Shown: piece after piece, positions 22,002 to 29,971 of the stretch
How the letters are laid out: every line of letters begins with the position of its first letter
Numbering within the stretch: position 1 is the stretch's first letter
IMG/VR virus record: IMGVR_UViG_3300044819_000092
Location: 1-62,482 of that record
Length of the DNA stretch: 62,482 nucleotides
Source of the DNA: a virus
Direction: 5' to 3' (one strand)
Program-made: the position numbers and the translations under genes
The notes under the pieces: model-generated
The model's database searches: none
Told to the model about the DNA's origin: nothing
What the model saw: only the letters and a program-made list of their open reading frames with translations

Positions 22002-22472
22002 TCACGCCAGGTTCTTCGCGGCCGACGCCGCCGAGGTCGAGATCATGTCCTCGATCTCGAGCTGGGTCGGGGTGAAGGTCAGCCTCGCCATGAGCCCGCA
22101 GTTGCGGCCGAGGAAGACCCAGATCTCGTCGTGATACCAGGTCTCGAACTCGAGCCGCACCGTCGGCGCGCAGTCCTCGTCCGCCGCCTCGAGCGTGGCC
22201 TTGGTGCCGCGGAGCCGGTCGACCTTGCAGGTGTCCGCGCCCGCCACCAGCACCGCCTGGGCGACGACGCGGTCGATCCCGATGATCACCCGCTGCATGT
22301 CGCCCGCCTTCAACGCCGGCAGCGCCCGCTTGGCCCCGAGGCCGAGCGAGCCCGCGATCGAGGCGTCGAGCTCGGCGTCGAACGCCATGATGCACCGGCG
22401 CTGGTAGACGCCGTTCTCCGACGTCGCCTTCAACGTCACGCGCGCGATGCTGGCCAAAAGTTCAAGCTCCAT
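22002..22472 (-). CDS. Hypothetical protein
   Basis: This 156-residue protein from an ATG with GGGAG upstream contains GIDRVVAQAVLVAGADTCKV and VRLEFETWYHDEIWVFLG, suggesting a beta-rich domain. The C-terminal QLEIEDMISTSAASAAKNLA is helical. Four bases separate its stop from the replication-organiser start, so they are probably cotranscribed. No family recognised. Confidence 0.65.
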   Translation of the reverse strand: MELELLASIARVTLKATSENGVYQRRCIMAFDAELDASIAGSLGLGAKRALPALKAGDMQRVIIGIDRVVAQAVLVAGADTCKVDRLRGTKATLEAADEDCAPTVRLEFETWYHDEIWVFLGRNCGLMARLTFTPTQLEIEDMISTSAASAAKNLA

Positions 22473-22497
22473 TTTTCAACTCCCTGCCGTTAGAGAA

Positions 22498-22555
22498 AAT
22501 CCACGCCACGCCTTGCATCGCCATGCCTCGCCTGGCCGCGCCTTGCCAAGGCACC
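22498..22555. repeat. Third pentamer (CCNNG) array, short
   Basis: About 58 bases of CCACG CCACG CCTTG CATCG CCATG type units between the stop at 22563 and the start at 22472. Same composition as the arrays at 18.8 and 20.26 kb. Confidence 0.65.
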
Positions 22556-22562
22556 TCGTCCT

Positions 22563-22757
22563 TCATTTCGGGACCCTGACCCGCCAGCCCCACGCGCCCA
22601 CGAGCTCGCCGTCGGGCCGGATCTTCCAGCACGTGAGGAGCGGCGTCCCGTCGGGCTCCCTCGCCGTGAAGACCATCGAGATCTCGCGGCCACCAGTGCC
22701 ATCGAGGACCACGCGGTCGCCCGGCCGGAGCTCGGCCAGGTAGTCCTTCATGGTCAT
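22563..22757 (-). CDS. Small hypothetical protein
   Basis: This 64-residue protein starts MTMKDYLAELRPGDRVVLDG and continues with short beta-strands (ISMVFTAREPDGTPLLTCW, then GAWGWRVRV), which looks like an SH3- or KOW-like barrel. It is coupled to the ASCH-like gene by an ATGA overlap. Function unknown. Confidence 0.65.
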   Translation of the reverse strand: MTMKDYLAELRPGDRVVLDGTGGREISMVFTAREPDGTPLLTCWKIRPDGELVGAWGWRVRVPK

Positions 22758-23449
22758 GGGGTGAGCCTCACGAACGAGATGGCCCAGACCATCGGGTTCG
22801 CCGCCCAGGACTTCTGGCCGTCCTCGCCATGGATGAAGGCCCACAGGCCCGCGAAGGCCTCGATGGCAGGCTGCCCGCGCGCGGGCGCTATCCCCTCGGC
22901 GAGCGCGTCCTCTTCGGTGATGTCCTGGAGGCGCTCGAGGCGGGTCTCGGTGATCCCGAGGACGATCCGCGCGTGCGCCCGGGGCATGTGGAGCTGCGAT
23001 CGAATTCGACCGGCCCACGCCGGCCTCGGGCCTTCGGCGAGGTAGTGAATCTTCACCCCGGCCGGGATGTCGCGCGCGGCGAGAGTCGGCAGCCCGGCTG
23101 CCGGATCGGCGTCGTAGCCGCGGCCTGCGCACCAACCCTCCTTGACCCAGAGCTTGAAGCCGGGGACGCCGTACGGGCACACCACCTCGGTGCCGACCAT
23201 TCGGCCGTGCGTGGCGATTCTCCTCGTCTGCGTCTTCCGCCCGTCGAGGATGGCCCGCACCATCTCGGCCATGAAGAGGATCGGCCGCTCGAGACCACGG
23301 CCGTTCGCCTCGGAGTCCGAGAGACGGTCGACACGTCTCCCCGAGGCTGGGGCGCCTGCCCCCTCTCCCTTACGCGGATCCTCGGCGCGGGGGATAACTT
23401 CGTCCCCCGGCACCTCGCCGCTCGGATTTGGAAGACCTGGCGCGCTCAC
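22754..23449 (-). CDS. ASCH/PUA-like phage protein
   Basis: This is a 231-residue protein from a GTG joined to the zinc-ribbon stop. After a ~55-residue lead-in comes RPILFMAEMVRAILDGRKTQ, a WVKEGW segment, HMPRAHARIVLGITETRLE, LQDITEEDALAEGI and NPMVWAISF, the standard pattern of phage ASCH-fold proteins. ASCH and PUA folds bind RNA or modified bases. Here it may relate to nucleotide or tRNA handling, which is not shown. Confidence 0.75.
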   Translation of the reverse strand: MSAPGLPNPSGEVPGDEVIPRAEDPRKGEGAGAPASGRRVDRLSDSEANGRGLERPILFMAEMVRAILDGRKTQTRRIATHGRMVGTEVVCPYGVPGFKLWVKEGWCAGRGYDADPAAGLPTLAARDIPAGVKIHYLAEGPRPAWAGRIRSQLHMPRAHARIVLGITETRLERLQDITEEDALAEGIAPARGQPAIEAFAGLWAFIHGEDGQKSWAANPMVWAISFVRLTP

Positions 23450-23655
23450 GGAGCCACCTGGCAATACACGGTCACCTCGTAGTCGACGGCCGAGACCCGG
23501 ATGGTCGCCGAGCAGGTACCGCACTCGTACCGGAACCCCTCGACGAGCAGGCCCTCGACGTCCGGCTCCGCGAGCGAGTTGTGAGCGCCGCACCGCGGGC
23601 ACTCGACCCGCTCGACGTCGTCCGACTCGGTCTCGGCCAGATCCACGGTGCTCAC
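23446..23655 (-). CDS. Zinc-ribbon protein
   Basis: In this 69-residue protein two CxxC knuckles, CPRCGAH near residue 19 and CGTCSA near 45, flank an acidic segment, giving a clear zinc ribbon. GTG start overlaps the preceding small membrane gene. A role in transcription or DNA binding is typical of the fold but not specific. Confidence 0.7.
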   Translation of the reverse strand: MSTVDLAETESDDVERVECPRCGAHNSLAEPDVEGLLVEGFRYECGTCSATIRVSAVDYEVTVYCQVAP

Positions 23656-23750
23656 AGCTGCACGCTCAAGAGCACGAGCAGGAACGCGCCCCCCACCACC
23701 ATCACGGCGAGGCAGACCATGTCCCGAGTCGTCGGCCGCGGCGCCATCAT
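23652..23750 (-). CDS. Very small single-pass membrane peptide
   Basis: The 32-residue frame MMAPRPTTRDMVCLAVMVVG... is mostly hydrophobic from residue 11, one transmembrane helix, and ends LLVLLSVQL. ATGA overlap upstream and GTGA overlap downstream place it squarely inside the translational chain, which supports expression despite its size. Role unknown; superinfection exclusion is a common role for such peptides but is a guess. Confidence 0.5.
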   Translation of the reverse strand: MMAPRPTTRDMVCLAVMVVGGAFLLVLLSVQL

Positions 23751-24046
23751 GGCGTCGGCTCCTTGGCGAGATCGTTCGTCGGCTCGTCGAGCTCCTCGAT
23801 GGCCTCCTCGAGGACGAGCCGCGCCGCGAGCAGCTTGCGCCCGTGATCCGTGAGGGTCCAGGCCTCGAGGGGATCGGCGTCCTCGGACTTCCGCAGGGGG
23901 GGCAGGCTCGCCACGAATCCCGGCGCGGTGGACGTGGTAACCGGGATGAGGAACGGCCGGAACTCGGCGATGGTCGGGGCGATCCTGAAGAAGTCGGCCG
24001 CGGTCTCGCACTCGAGCGTCACCTCGCCCACGCTGAACTTGATCAT
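23747..24046 (-). CDS. Hypothetical protein
   Basis: This 99-residue protein has an N-terminal beta segment (MIKFSVGEVTLECETAADFF) and an acidic helical C-terminus (LLAARLVLEEAIEELDEPTN). Joined to both neighbours by four-base overlaps. No family recognised. Confidence 0.65.
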   Translation of the reverse strand: MIKFSVGEVTLECETAADFFRIAPTIAEFRPFLIPVTTSTAPGFVASLPPLRKSEDADPLEAWTLTDHGRKLLAARLVLEEAIEELDEPTNDLAKEPTP

Positions 24047-24345
24047 GCCTGGGCCCTCACCAGCTCGGCCGAGGGTGGAGTGAGCGCGGCGGTCGCGGCT
24101 TGGCGGAGGATCCGCGCCTCGCGTTCCAGCCCGCGGGCGGTCGCCCGGATGGCCTCAATCCGCTCGTGCGACGCCTTCAGGGCGAGGCCCGCCCGGAAGA
24201 ACTTGCCCACGGCGAGGCCCGTCTCGTAGTCCCGGATGGCCTGACTCCACAGCTCGGCCGCCCGGACCCAGCCGGCCGCCGCCTGGCGCTCGAGCTCTGT
24301 GGCGACGTCGAGGATGTCGGCGGGGGAGAGCCGCGGCACGGTCAT
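24043..24345 (-). CDS. Helical hypothetical protein
   Basis: This 100-residue, almost wholly helical protein (VATELERQAAAGWVRAAELW, then ARGLEREARILRQAATAAL) is probably a coiled-coil oligomer. Coupled to both neighbours by ATGA-type overlaps. Function unknown. Confidence 0.65.
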   Translation of the reverse strand: MTVPRLSPADILDVATELERQAAAGWVRAAELWSQAIRDYETGLAVGKFFRAGLALKASHERIEAIRATARGLEREARILRQAATAALTPPSAELVRAQA

Positions 24346-24584
24346 CGGCGCCGCTCCGCGGGCCCGGGGGAGGCCTTGCGGCGCGTCCCGCTCACCTGGT
24401 CGGGATACCGCGCCTGGAACTCGAGCCAGGCCTTGTGGCCGGCGGCACCCACCCGGTCGAGTGCCCGGGCGGCGGCCAGTTGCTCGGTGCGTGGGATGAC
24501 CCGGAACGGGGGCTCACGCAGCGGGGCAGGGGGGGGAGACTTGTTCCCAGACCTGCCCGGGGAGGGGCGGCGGGCGGGGGTCAC
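24342..24584 (-). CDS. Small basic hypothetical protein
   Basis: This 80-residue, Arg/Pro-rich protein (MTPARRPSPGRSGNK, then VIPRTEQLAAARALDRVG) is the first gene of the leftward early chain and starts at a GTG. Upstream lies the attP region, so the chain's promoter probably overlaps the integration site. No family recognised. Confidence 0.55.
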   Translation of the reverse strand: MTPARRPSPGRSGNKSPPPAPLREPPFRVIPRTEQLAAARALDRVGAAGHKAWLEFQARYPDQVSGTRRKASPGPAERRR

Positions 24585-24916
24585 GAGAGGCCCCCAGGGA
24601 GAGCGTATCCGACCCTGTCAACCCGTGCCAACTCGTGCCAGTTTTGGACCCATAACCGGTCCCATAACTCGCGCTCCCGGCGTAAACCCGTGCCAGCTCG
24701 CGCCATGAGCGCGATTTCCCTACACCTGTGTAAAATCGCCGGGAAATCAGCTACTTCGGGAGCGAACTCCGCGTCACAACTTGGAGCCGGTAGGGTGAAT
24801 TGAACACCCGTCCTACGGTTTACGAAGCCGAAGGGGCGCAGAAAGGAGCCGAGGAATTCTAGGCACTTGCGAAGGGCGGATTGCAAAAATACCCATAACC
24901 CGCCATAACTCGGGTC
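24585..24916. other. Attachment-site and early control region (no gene)
   Basis: This 332-base gap holds the predicted attP core and two sets of flanking direct repeats. One pair is ACCCATAACC-N-CCATAACTCG (24648-24671 and 24891-24912), probable integrase arm sites. The other is CCCGTGCCAACTCGTGCCA (24622) against CCCGTGCCAGCTCGCGCCA (24687). A less GC-rich tract (GATTTCCCTACACCTGTGTAAAATC, 24710-24735 region) could hold the promoter for the leftward chain. Confidence 0.6.
24782..24826 (-). other. Predicted attP core, 3' half of a tRNA-Thr(CGU)
   Basis: Read on the minus strand this spells the last part of a tRNA: anticodon loop TTCGTAA (anticodon CGT), a variable loop, the T-arm GGGTG-TTCAATT-CACCC, then the acceptor strand TACCGGC, T and CCA. 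No D-arm or 5' acceptor strand precedes it, so it is not a working tRNA gene. Phages that integrate into tRNA genes carry exactly such a 3' segment to restore the gene. The integrase begins 91 bases away. Confidence 0.75.
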
Positions 24917-26071
24917 ATGAAAACGACCCCCACGATCGCGACCCAAAAACCGACCAAGCCGATACGGGCCCGCCGAGGTGCCGGTGCGGTTCGAAAGAAG
25001 GGCAGGAGCTGGCAGCTGCGGTTCACGGACGGAGACGGCGTCCGGAAGGAGATCGGAGCGTTCGCAACCAAGGCAGAGGCGGACACCCGTCTGAAGGAGT
25101 ACACCGCCGAGGCCAAGACGAAACGGGTCGCCCTGCCGGACCACGTCGGCCGGTCGTCGCCGTTCATCCGGGATCTGCTCCCGGAGTTTCTGGCCCAGCG
25201 CAAGCAGGCCGGCGAGGACCGGAGCCGAGCCAAGCACTTCGGGGATCTGGTCGACAAGCGGGTAGGGCGGGTGAATGCCGGGGACCTCAGAGCGCTCGTC
25301 AAGCAGTTGCGCGAGCCGCCCAAGTCGCTGTCGGGAGGGTCCGTCGAGCGGGTCCTCTACCTGGCGTCGTCCTTCTACCGCTGGCACCTGCAGACAAACC
25401 CGAGCGTCACGAATCCCGTGACCGCCTATCTGCGCTCCCTCGAGCGCACCCAAAGAAACGTACTCCGCTCCCAGCACGACCACCGGGACACCCCGTTCAT
25501 CGAGCGGCGGGAAGATCTGGCCCGGGTGTTCCGGGCCCTTCCCGAGCCCATGAACATCGCCTATGGCCTGTCGGCGTTCGCGGGCCTGCGCCCGGGTGAG
25601 GCGTTGGCGCTGGAGTGGGAGGACGTCGATCTCGCCAAGGGCATCCTGACCGTGCGCCAGGCCTTGCGACACGGCAAGGTCGGGGGACCCAAGTCGACCG
25701 CCGCGGATCCCTCGAAGAGGAACAGAAAGGTGCCCATCACGCCCTCCTTCCTGGCGGTGTTGCAGGAGTGGCGCCCGAAGGCCCCCGGCGTGCTCGTGGT
25801 GCCGGCCAGGCGGGGAGACAGGCACCTCGACGACTCGGCCGTGCAGGATGCGCTCGACGGGATCTGGGCGACCCTGGAGCTGCCCCGGATGACCTTCTAC
25901 AGCGCGGGCCGTCACTCGTTCGCGTCGCAGTGGGTCCTTGCGGGCCAGGACGTGTTCCGGCTCTCCAAGGTCCTCGGCCACAGCTCGGTGGAGACGACCA
26001 AGCGCTACGCCCACCTCACCGACCATGTTCCTGCCTCGGTGCTCGCGGCGGTCGATGTGCCCTTAGGATGA
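24917..26071 (+). CDS. int: Tyrosine-family site-specific integrase
   Basis: This 384-residue protein contains a basic N-terminal arm-binding segment, a SAM-like core-binding domain (about 75-170) and the catalytic domain. Catalytic residues visible: Arg225 in GLRPGEAL, a Lys near 254, Arg332 in YSAGRHSFAS (the usual HxxR histidine is Tyr/Ser here), His355 in LGHSS and the nucleophile Tyr364 in KRYAHL. It should recombine the attP core at 24782 with host tRNA-Thr. The ATG is four bases after an arm-type repeat, so integrase may repress its own gene. Its 3' end overlaps the opposing excisionase-like gene. Confidence 0.92.
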   Translation: MKTTPTIATQKPTKPIRARRGAGAVRKKGRSWQLRFTDGDGVRKEIGAFATKAEADTRLKEYTAEAKTKRVALPDHVGRSSPFIRDLLPEFLAQRKQAGEDRSRAKHFGDLVDKRVGRVNAGDLRALVKQLREPPKSLSGGSVERVLYLASSFYRWHLQTNPSVTNPVTAYLRSLERTQRNVLRSQHDHRDTPFIERREDLARVFRALPEPMNIAYGLSAFAGLRPGEALALEWEDVDLAKGILTVRQALRHGKVGGPKSTAADPSKRNRKVPITPSFLAVLQEWRPKAPGVLVVPARRGDRHLDDSAVQDALDGIWATLELPRMTFYSAGRHSFASQWVLAGQDVFRLSKVLGHSSVETTKRYAHLTDHVPASVLAAVDVPLG

Positions 26072-26258
26072 CGTCGAGGTCGAACCGGACGAGCCGGCCG
26101 ATCTGGATGTGCGGCCACTCCCCGGACTTCTTCTTGCGCATGACCGTCCACTCCGAGATCTGGAACATCTCGGCGATCTGCTTGGTGTCGACGTACCGGG
26201 GCAACTCGGCTGCGCGGTGCTTGATCGGAGTGTCACCGCCCGCCATGACCGACGACAT
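26016..26258 (-). CDS. Excisionase/MerR-type helix-turn-helix protein
   Basis: This 80-residue protein has a winged helix in the middle (VDTKQIAEMFQISEWTVMRK, then WPHIQIGRLVRFDLDVIL), typical of AlpA/Xis-like proteins that bend DNA and favour excision. It overlaps the last 56 bases of the integrase gene tail-to-tail, so each transcript is antisense to the other. The start could also be the GTG six bases earlier. Which of this and the next gene is the true Xis is unclear. Confidence 0.7.
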   Translation of the reverse strand: MSSVMAGGDTPIKHRAAELPRYVDTKQIAEMFQISEWTVMRKKKSGEWPHIQIGRLVRFDLDVILRAHRPPRAPRQEHGR

Positions 26259-26266
26259 GGCCACGG

Positions 26267-26506
26267 CTACGCCTCCCCGCCTTCGGGTATGGGCGCCCCG
26301 TCCCGCGCGATGCGGTCGATTTCGGCCCGTGGGACGAGTATCCGCCGGCCGATCCGCACGAGCTTGATCTGCCCCCTGTCCTCGAGGACGATGAGAAACC
26401 GCGGCCTCAGCCCGAGCTCGCGCGCGGCCCTGGCCAGCGGCTCCAGGACCGGCGCCGGATCGGGGGGACGGCGGTGGACCCGAGTAGCTGCTGCCATGAC
26501 CGTCAT
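26267..26506 (-). CDS. Second small helix-turn-helix (AlpA-like) protein
   Basis: In this 79-residue protein the helix-turn-helix region is ARAARELGLRPRFLIVLED followed by IKLVRIGRRILVPRAEIDRI, the characteristic 'x-R-I-G-R-R-x-L-V-P-x-x-E' of excisionase-family DNA-binding domains. It lies eight bases upstream of the other excisionase-like gene. Likely partner or paralogue controlling integration and excision. Confidence 0.65.
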   Translation of the reverse strand: MTVMAAATRVHRRPPDPAPVLEPLARAARELGLRPRFLIVLEDRGQIKLVRIGRRILVPRAEIDRIARDGAPIPEGGEA

Positions 26507-26943
26507 GGCCGGGGCCCTTGCCCGAGGGGGCCGAGCGTGGACTGAGGACGGATCGCGCGAGCGGGGCAAGGTCGTAGCATGGGCATTCCCTTTCCCATTG
26601 GGGATGGAGACCGCACATCCGGTGAGAGGTCTGAGCGCGGCACCCCCTGCACCACGCCCACCGTCTCTAAGGGGAAGGGTCAAAAGCGGACCGGGTGTCC
26701 CGTCCGCGCGGTGAAAGTAAAACGCGCGTCCGAGCCTCGTCAACACCGAAACGTCACTTGCAGCTGGCGCGGGTAGCTGCCCGATCGACCGCACCACCTG
26801 CAAGCCTTCGATCCGCAATTGAAAATCCGCCGAGAGCGAGCCAGAAAAATTTTGCGGTTACTTTTTCCAGACTTTCAAGCGGTTTTACGAAGAGTACCAC
26901 GCAGCACCTCAGAGCACTTCGGCGCCCGCGGCATAAGCAATTT
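26507..26943. other. Gene-poor control region
   Basis: 437 bases with no coding frame I trust. Around 26815-26895 it is markedly AT-richer (GCAATTGAAAATCC, GAAAAATTTTGCGG, TTACTTTTTCCAG) than the rest of the window. GGCATTCCCTTTCCCATTGGGG near 26581 has weak dyad symmetry. It probably carries a terminator for the recombination operon and a promoter for the excisionase pair. Confidence 0.4.
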
Positions 26944-27405
26944 TCATGACACCCCTCCGAGCAGTCTCGGCCCACCATTCTGCTCGGCGAGGCGTATCCG
27001 CTCGATGATGGTCTGCCCGGTGTCGGTCACGATGTGGGCCAAGAACTCCTCCTCGAACGTCGCGATGCCGCTGCCCACGATCTCGAGCTTGGCCTTCATC
27101 GCGAGCAGCAGGCACCTCCACAGCCGCCGCTCCTCCTCCTCGATGGCCCTGGCGAGCCCCGGGGCCGCCGGCGCTCCGTAGCTTCTTCGTGACAGCGTCA
27201 TCGCCCGCTTCACGATCTTCGGGTCGTCCTTCGACGGCCTGGCGACCGAGAAGGAGACCCGGCGGCCTTTCAGGACAAACGAGAACCCCGCCTCGCCCGC
27301 GGTGTATCCCGAGGTGAACTCGGTCGCCCCGGCCTTGCGGAGGAGCGCCTCGATCTCGGCCCGGGTCTTCTCGACCGCGACCGTTGTGCCCTCAGCGAAC
27401 GGCAT
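26944..27405 (-). CDS. Conserved phage protein of the recombination operon
   Basis: This 153-residue protein contains VAVEKTRAEIEALLRKAGAT, FSFVLKGRRVSFSV, LWRCLLLAMKAKLEIV and IATFEEEFLAHIVTDTGQT. This combination is a widely distributed phage family of unknown function, often near recombination or ssDNA-binding genes. Last gene of the recombination operon. No catalytic motif is evident. Confidence 0.75.
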   Translation of the reverse strand: MPFAEGTTVAVEKTRAEIEALLRKAGATEFTSGYTAGEAGFSFVLKGRRVSFSVARPSKDDPKIVKRAMTLSRRSYGAPAAPGLARAIEEEERRLWRCLLLAMKAKLEIVGSGIATFEEEFLAHIVTDTGQTIIERIRLAEQNGGPRLLGGVS

Positions 27406-27679
27406 CGGGGGGCTCCTCGCCGTCCTTGGGCTCCTTCTTCGGCCCGGTCCACCGCCACGTCCACGCTCCCCGCATCTCCTCGGCAGGGCCGGCGTAGACG
27501 AGGCGGCCGTCGTCTTCGGTCAGGGTAGCCGTGACGTCGGCGAGCCGGCCCTGCCAAATCTCGGAGCCGATGTACTCGAGCGCATCCCACATGTCGTAGA
27601 GGGTGGTCACCTCCTGCACGGTCCGGCCCTTCCCGGTGAAGGGCTCGTCATATTCAAGGCTCTCGAGCACGAGCTTCAT
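27392..27679 (-). CDS. Hypothetical protein
   Basis: This 95-residue protein from ATG 27679 starts MKLVLESLEYDEPFTGKG with YDMWDALEYIGSEIWQGR and ends acidic (KDGEEPPDAVR). Overlaps the next gene by 14 bases. No family recognised. Confidence 0.65.
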   Translation of the reverse strand: MKLVLESLEYDEPFTGKGRTVQEVTTLYDMWDALEYIGSEIWQGRLADVTATLTEDDGRLVYAGPAEEMRGAWTWRWTGPKKEPKDGEEPPDAVR

Positions 27680-27689
27680 GGCCGCCCCC

Positions 27690-29006
27690 CTAGCCGTCCG
27701 AGCCCGGCTCCTGCTGGGCGACCTTGGCCTTGAGCCGGGCGACGGCGCCCTCGAGCTCCGCTCGGGTGAGCTCGGAGAGCTCGTCCTTCTCGTACCAGAG
27801 GCAGACTTCCTCGTTGGACATCTCGGCGGTGGAGGCGAGCCGGGCGGCCTCGCTGCGCAGGTTGTCGAGTTCGATGGAGGGGGGAGGGGCCTGGCCCTCG
27901 GCAGACGCTTTGGCGGGCGGGGGAGACGCCTTGGCGGCGGTCTGGGCGGTGGCGGCCGGAGCCTTGCCGGCTTCCCGCTCGGCCTTGGCCTTGGCGGTGG
28001 CGTCGGCGATGGCGGAGCCCGGCGGCTTGGCCTTGGCCTTCTCGGCCTCCCGCTTGAGCCTGATCTCGGCCGCGGCTTCCTCGGCCGCCTTCTTCTCGAT
28101 GTGCTCGACCTTGCCTTCGAGGACGTCGCCCCAGGTGACCTCACCGTCGCGGATGGCGACGAAGAGCCGCCGGAGCTTGATCAACTCGGCCGGGCTCAAC
28201 GTCTTCAGGTCATGGCCCACGTACTCGCGGAGCGACTGCGGGTCGACGCCGATGGCGAGGTACGAATCGAGCAGCTTCTTCCGCTCGCCGTCCGGGTCCA
28301 CGGCCATCCGGTTCTCGAGGGTGGAGTAGCACTTGGCCATCGCCTCCTCCTTGATGTCGGCCGGCAAGTTCTTCAAGATCCCGTCCCTCCAGGCCTTGGA
28401 CGCCTCGGCCCCTTCTTGCTTGGCGACGTCGTCCGGGGTGGCCTCGACGATGTAGACGAGATCGCCATAGCTGTTCATCCGCGAGCCGAGCGGGGTCTGG
28501 TTCTTCTTGAGCTTCTTCCGCTCGGTGGTCTTCTGCACGGTCACGGTCTTGCACCACGTGACGTTGCTCTCGAGATCCTTGACCACGAACTTGACGATCT
28601 TCTTCCGCGAGTCGTCGTACAGGCTGAAACTGTCGATGTCGAGGTTTCTCATGTTGCGCGCGGCCTCCTCCGCGAACCGGATGGACAGCCCCTCGATGAC
28701 CTTGTCCTCCCACTCGCCCGTCTTCTCGTTCTGCTGCTTGCCCACGGGTTTGGCGAAGATGGCGGCGTCGGCGAAGAGCGGCCGGTCGCAGGCGCCGAGG
28801 AGCTTGGCCCGCACCTGATCCCAGGAGCGCGGGTAGCGCATGGCCATCACGAACGACGCCTCGATGCTGGCCCGAGCCTGGGCCGCGACCGCGACGGAGG
28901 ACGTCTCGACGACGTCCCTCGACTCGATGCCGTTGAACTCCTGGCGCTCGATGCGGGTTGGATCCTGGATACCGTTCGGGATGGTGACGAGATCTGGCGT
29001 GGTCAT
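27690..29006 (-). CDS. Probable single-strand annealing/recombination partner protein
   Basis: This is a 438-residue protein. The N-terminal ~300 residues (GLSIRFAEEAARNMRNLDID, then VTVQKTTERKKLKKNQ, PLGSRMNSYGDLVYIVEATP, GDGEVTWGD-like end) belong to a common phage family found beside YqaJ exonucleases. The C-terminus is an Ala/Lys/Glu-rich helical region and a short final domain. By position it would be the annealing half of a two-component recombination system. That is inference, since no classical RecT/Beta motif is visible to me. ATGA overlap with the exonuclease. Confidence 0.65.
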   Translation of the reverse strand: MTTPDLVTIPNGIQDPTRIERQEFNGIESRDVVETSSVAVAAQARASIEASFVMAMRYPRSWDQVRAKLLGACDRPLFADAAIFAKPVGKQQNEKTGEWEDKVIEGLSIRFAEEAARNMRNLDIDSFSLYDDSRKKIVKFVVKDLESNVTWCKTVTVQKTTERKKLKKNQTPLGSRMNSYGDLVYIVEATPDDVAKQEGAEASKAWRDGILKNLPADIKEEAMAKCYSTLENRMAVDPDGERKKLLDSYLAIGVDPQSLREYVGHDLKTLSPAELIKLRRLFVAIRDGEVTWGDVLEGKVEHIEKKAAEEAAAEIRLKREAEKAKAKPPGSAIADATAKAKAEREAGKAPAATAQTAAKASPPPAKASAEGQAPPPSIELDNLRSEAARLASTAEMSNEEVCLWYEKDELSELTRAELEGAVARLKAKVAQQEPGSDG

Positions 29007-29971
29007 TTTCTGCCTTTCTTTTGGGACTCGAGCTTGAGGGTCCGGAAGGAGTATCCGCCCGCGAGTTTCTCGGGCACGGTGGTCGTCTTCAGGGTGAGCC
29101 GTCTGCCATCGGGGAGGAGCCCGAAGGTCGCGTCGCCGATGGCCGCACGAAGCAGGTTCTCAGCGGTATCTATGCGATCCTTGTTCTCCTTTGTCGTGGC
29201 TGAAATCGCGTCCTTGCCCGATCGCCACGCGGAGACCCAAGCGAGCGCATCGTCGGGGAGCGCAATCTCGCTGCCGTCATCGTTCGGGTGGAGGCGCTTC
29301 AGCACCTTCTCGGTCGCCTCGGAGCCGTCGACGGGCGGCGCGACGTTGCGCTTGACCAGATCCCAGAACCACGCCACCTGCGCCTCGATCTCGTCGATGA
29401 GCGCGTCGTCCCTCATCACGTCGAAGAACTTGAACTTGTTGCCGCCAACCAGCACCGCGGCCGAGCCCCACCGGACGCCGAGGCAGGCGATCTCGGTCTG
29501 GACCTGCACCACGACGTGATCGGGGATCCCGTCTGCCCAGTCGTGCGCCATGTACCAGCCGGCGTTCTTGATCTGCAGATTCCCGGGGCCAGGCATCCCG
29601 TCGGCCTCGATGACGATCCGGTCCGGCGTCGCCCGCAGCTCGGGGATCCGCGGGTGCCGCGCCACGCAGAACGGCCCGCCGTCCCAGATCTTGCGGCCGG
29701 TGCGCTTCTCGTAGAGCCCGGCGACGACCGGCTCGATGAGCCCGCCGATCTCCAGGTACTCCCCCTCGAGATCACGCCTCGGGGCCCGGCCCGTCTTCTC
29801 CATCCAGAGCGAGAAGGCCGAGCCCCACGAGGACGGCGCCAGCCCGAAGAGGATCGCGACCTCGGAGGCCCCGACTCCTTCCTGCCGAGCGGCGAGCCAC
29901 GTCGGGCGGTCGCGGTAGTTGATGAGGTTCTTCTCGTACGTCGTCGGCTCTTGAACGAGGGCGAGGGTCAT
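29003..29971 (-). CDS. YqaJ-type viral recombinase (exonuclease)
   Basis: This is a 322-residue protein. RQEGVGASEVAILFGLAP, LEIGGLIEPVVAGLYEKRTG, the Asp of ATPDRIV, the E/Q-x-K of LQIKNAG and QVQTEIACLG are the ordered motifs of the lambda-exo/YqaJ restriction-endonuclease-like fold. It would resect dsDNA ends for recombination or replication. Together with the 27690 gene it forms a likely homologous-recombination module. Confidence 0.88.
   Translation of the reverse strand: MTLALVQEPTTYEKNLINYRDRPTWLAARQEGVGASEVAILFGLAPSSWGSAFSLWMEKTGRAPRRDLEGEYLEIGGLIEPVVAGLYEKRTGRKIWDGGPFCVARHPRIPELRATPDRIVIEADGMPGPGNLQIKNAGWYMAHDWADGIPDHVVVQVQTEIACLGVRWGSAAVLVGGNKFKFFDVMRDDALIDEIEAQVAWFWDLVKRNVAPPVDGSEATEKVLKRLHPNDDGSEIALPDDALAWVSAWRSGKDAISATTKENKDRIDTAENLLRAAIGDATFGLLPDGRRLTLKTTTVPEKLAGGYSFRTLKLESQKKGRK

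Noticed and set aside
24782-24826. A functional phage tRNA-Thr gene
   Set aside because: Only the 3' half is present; no D-arm or 5' acceptor strand precedes it, which is expected for an attP but not a tRNA gene.
24581-26026. Long minus-strand frame opposite the integrase
   Set aside because: Antisense shadow of a well-supported tyrosine recombinase gene; no motifs.
26569-26776. Possible plus-strand gene in the 26.5-26.9 kb control region
   Set aside because: No ribosome-binding site, no recognisable domain, and composition unlike neighbours; left as control sequence.
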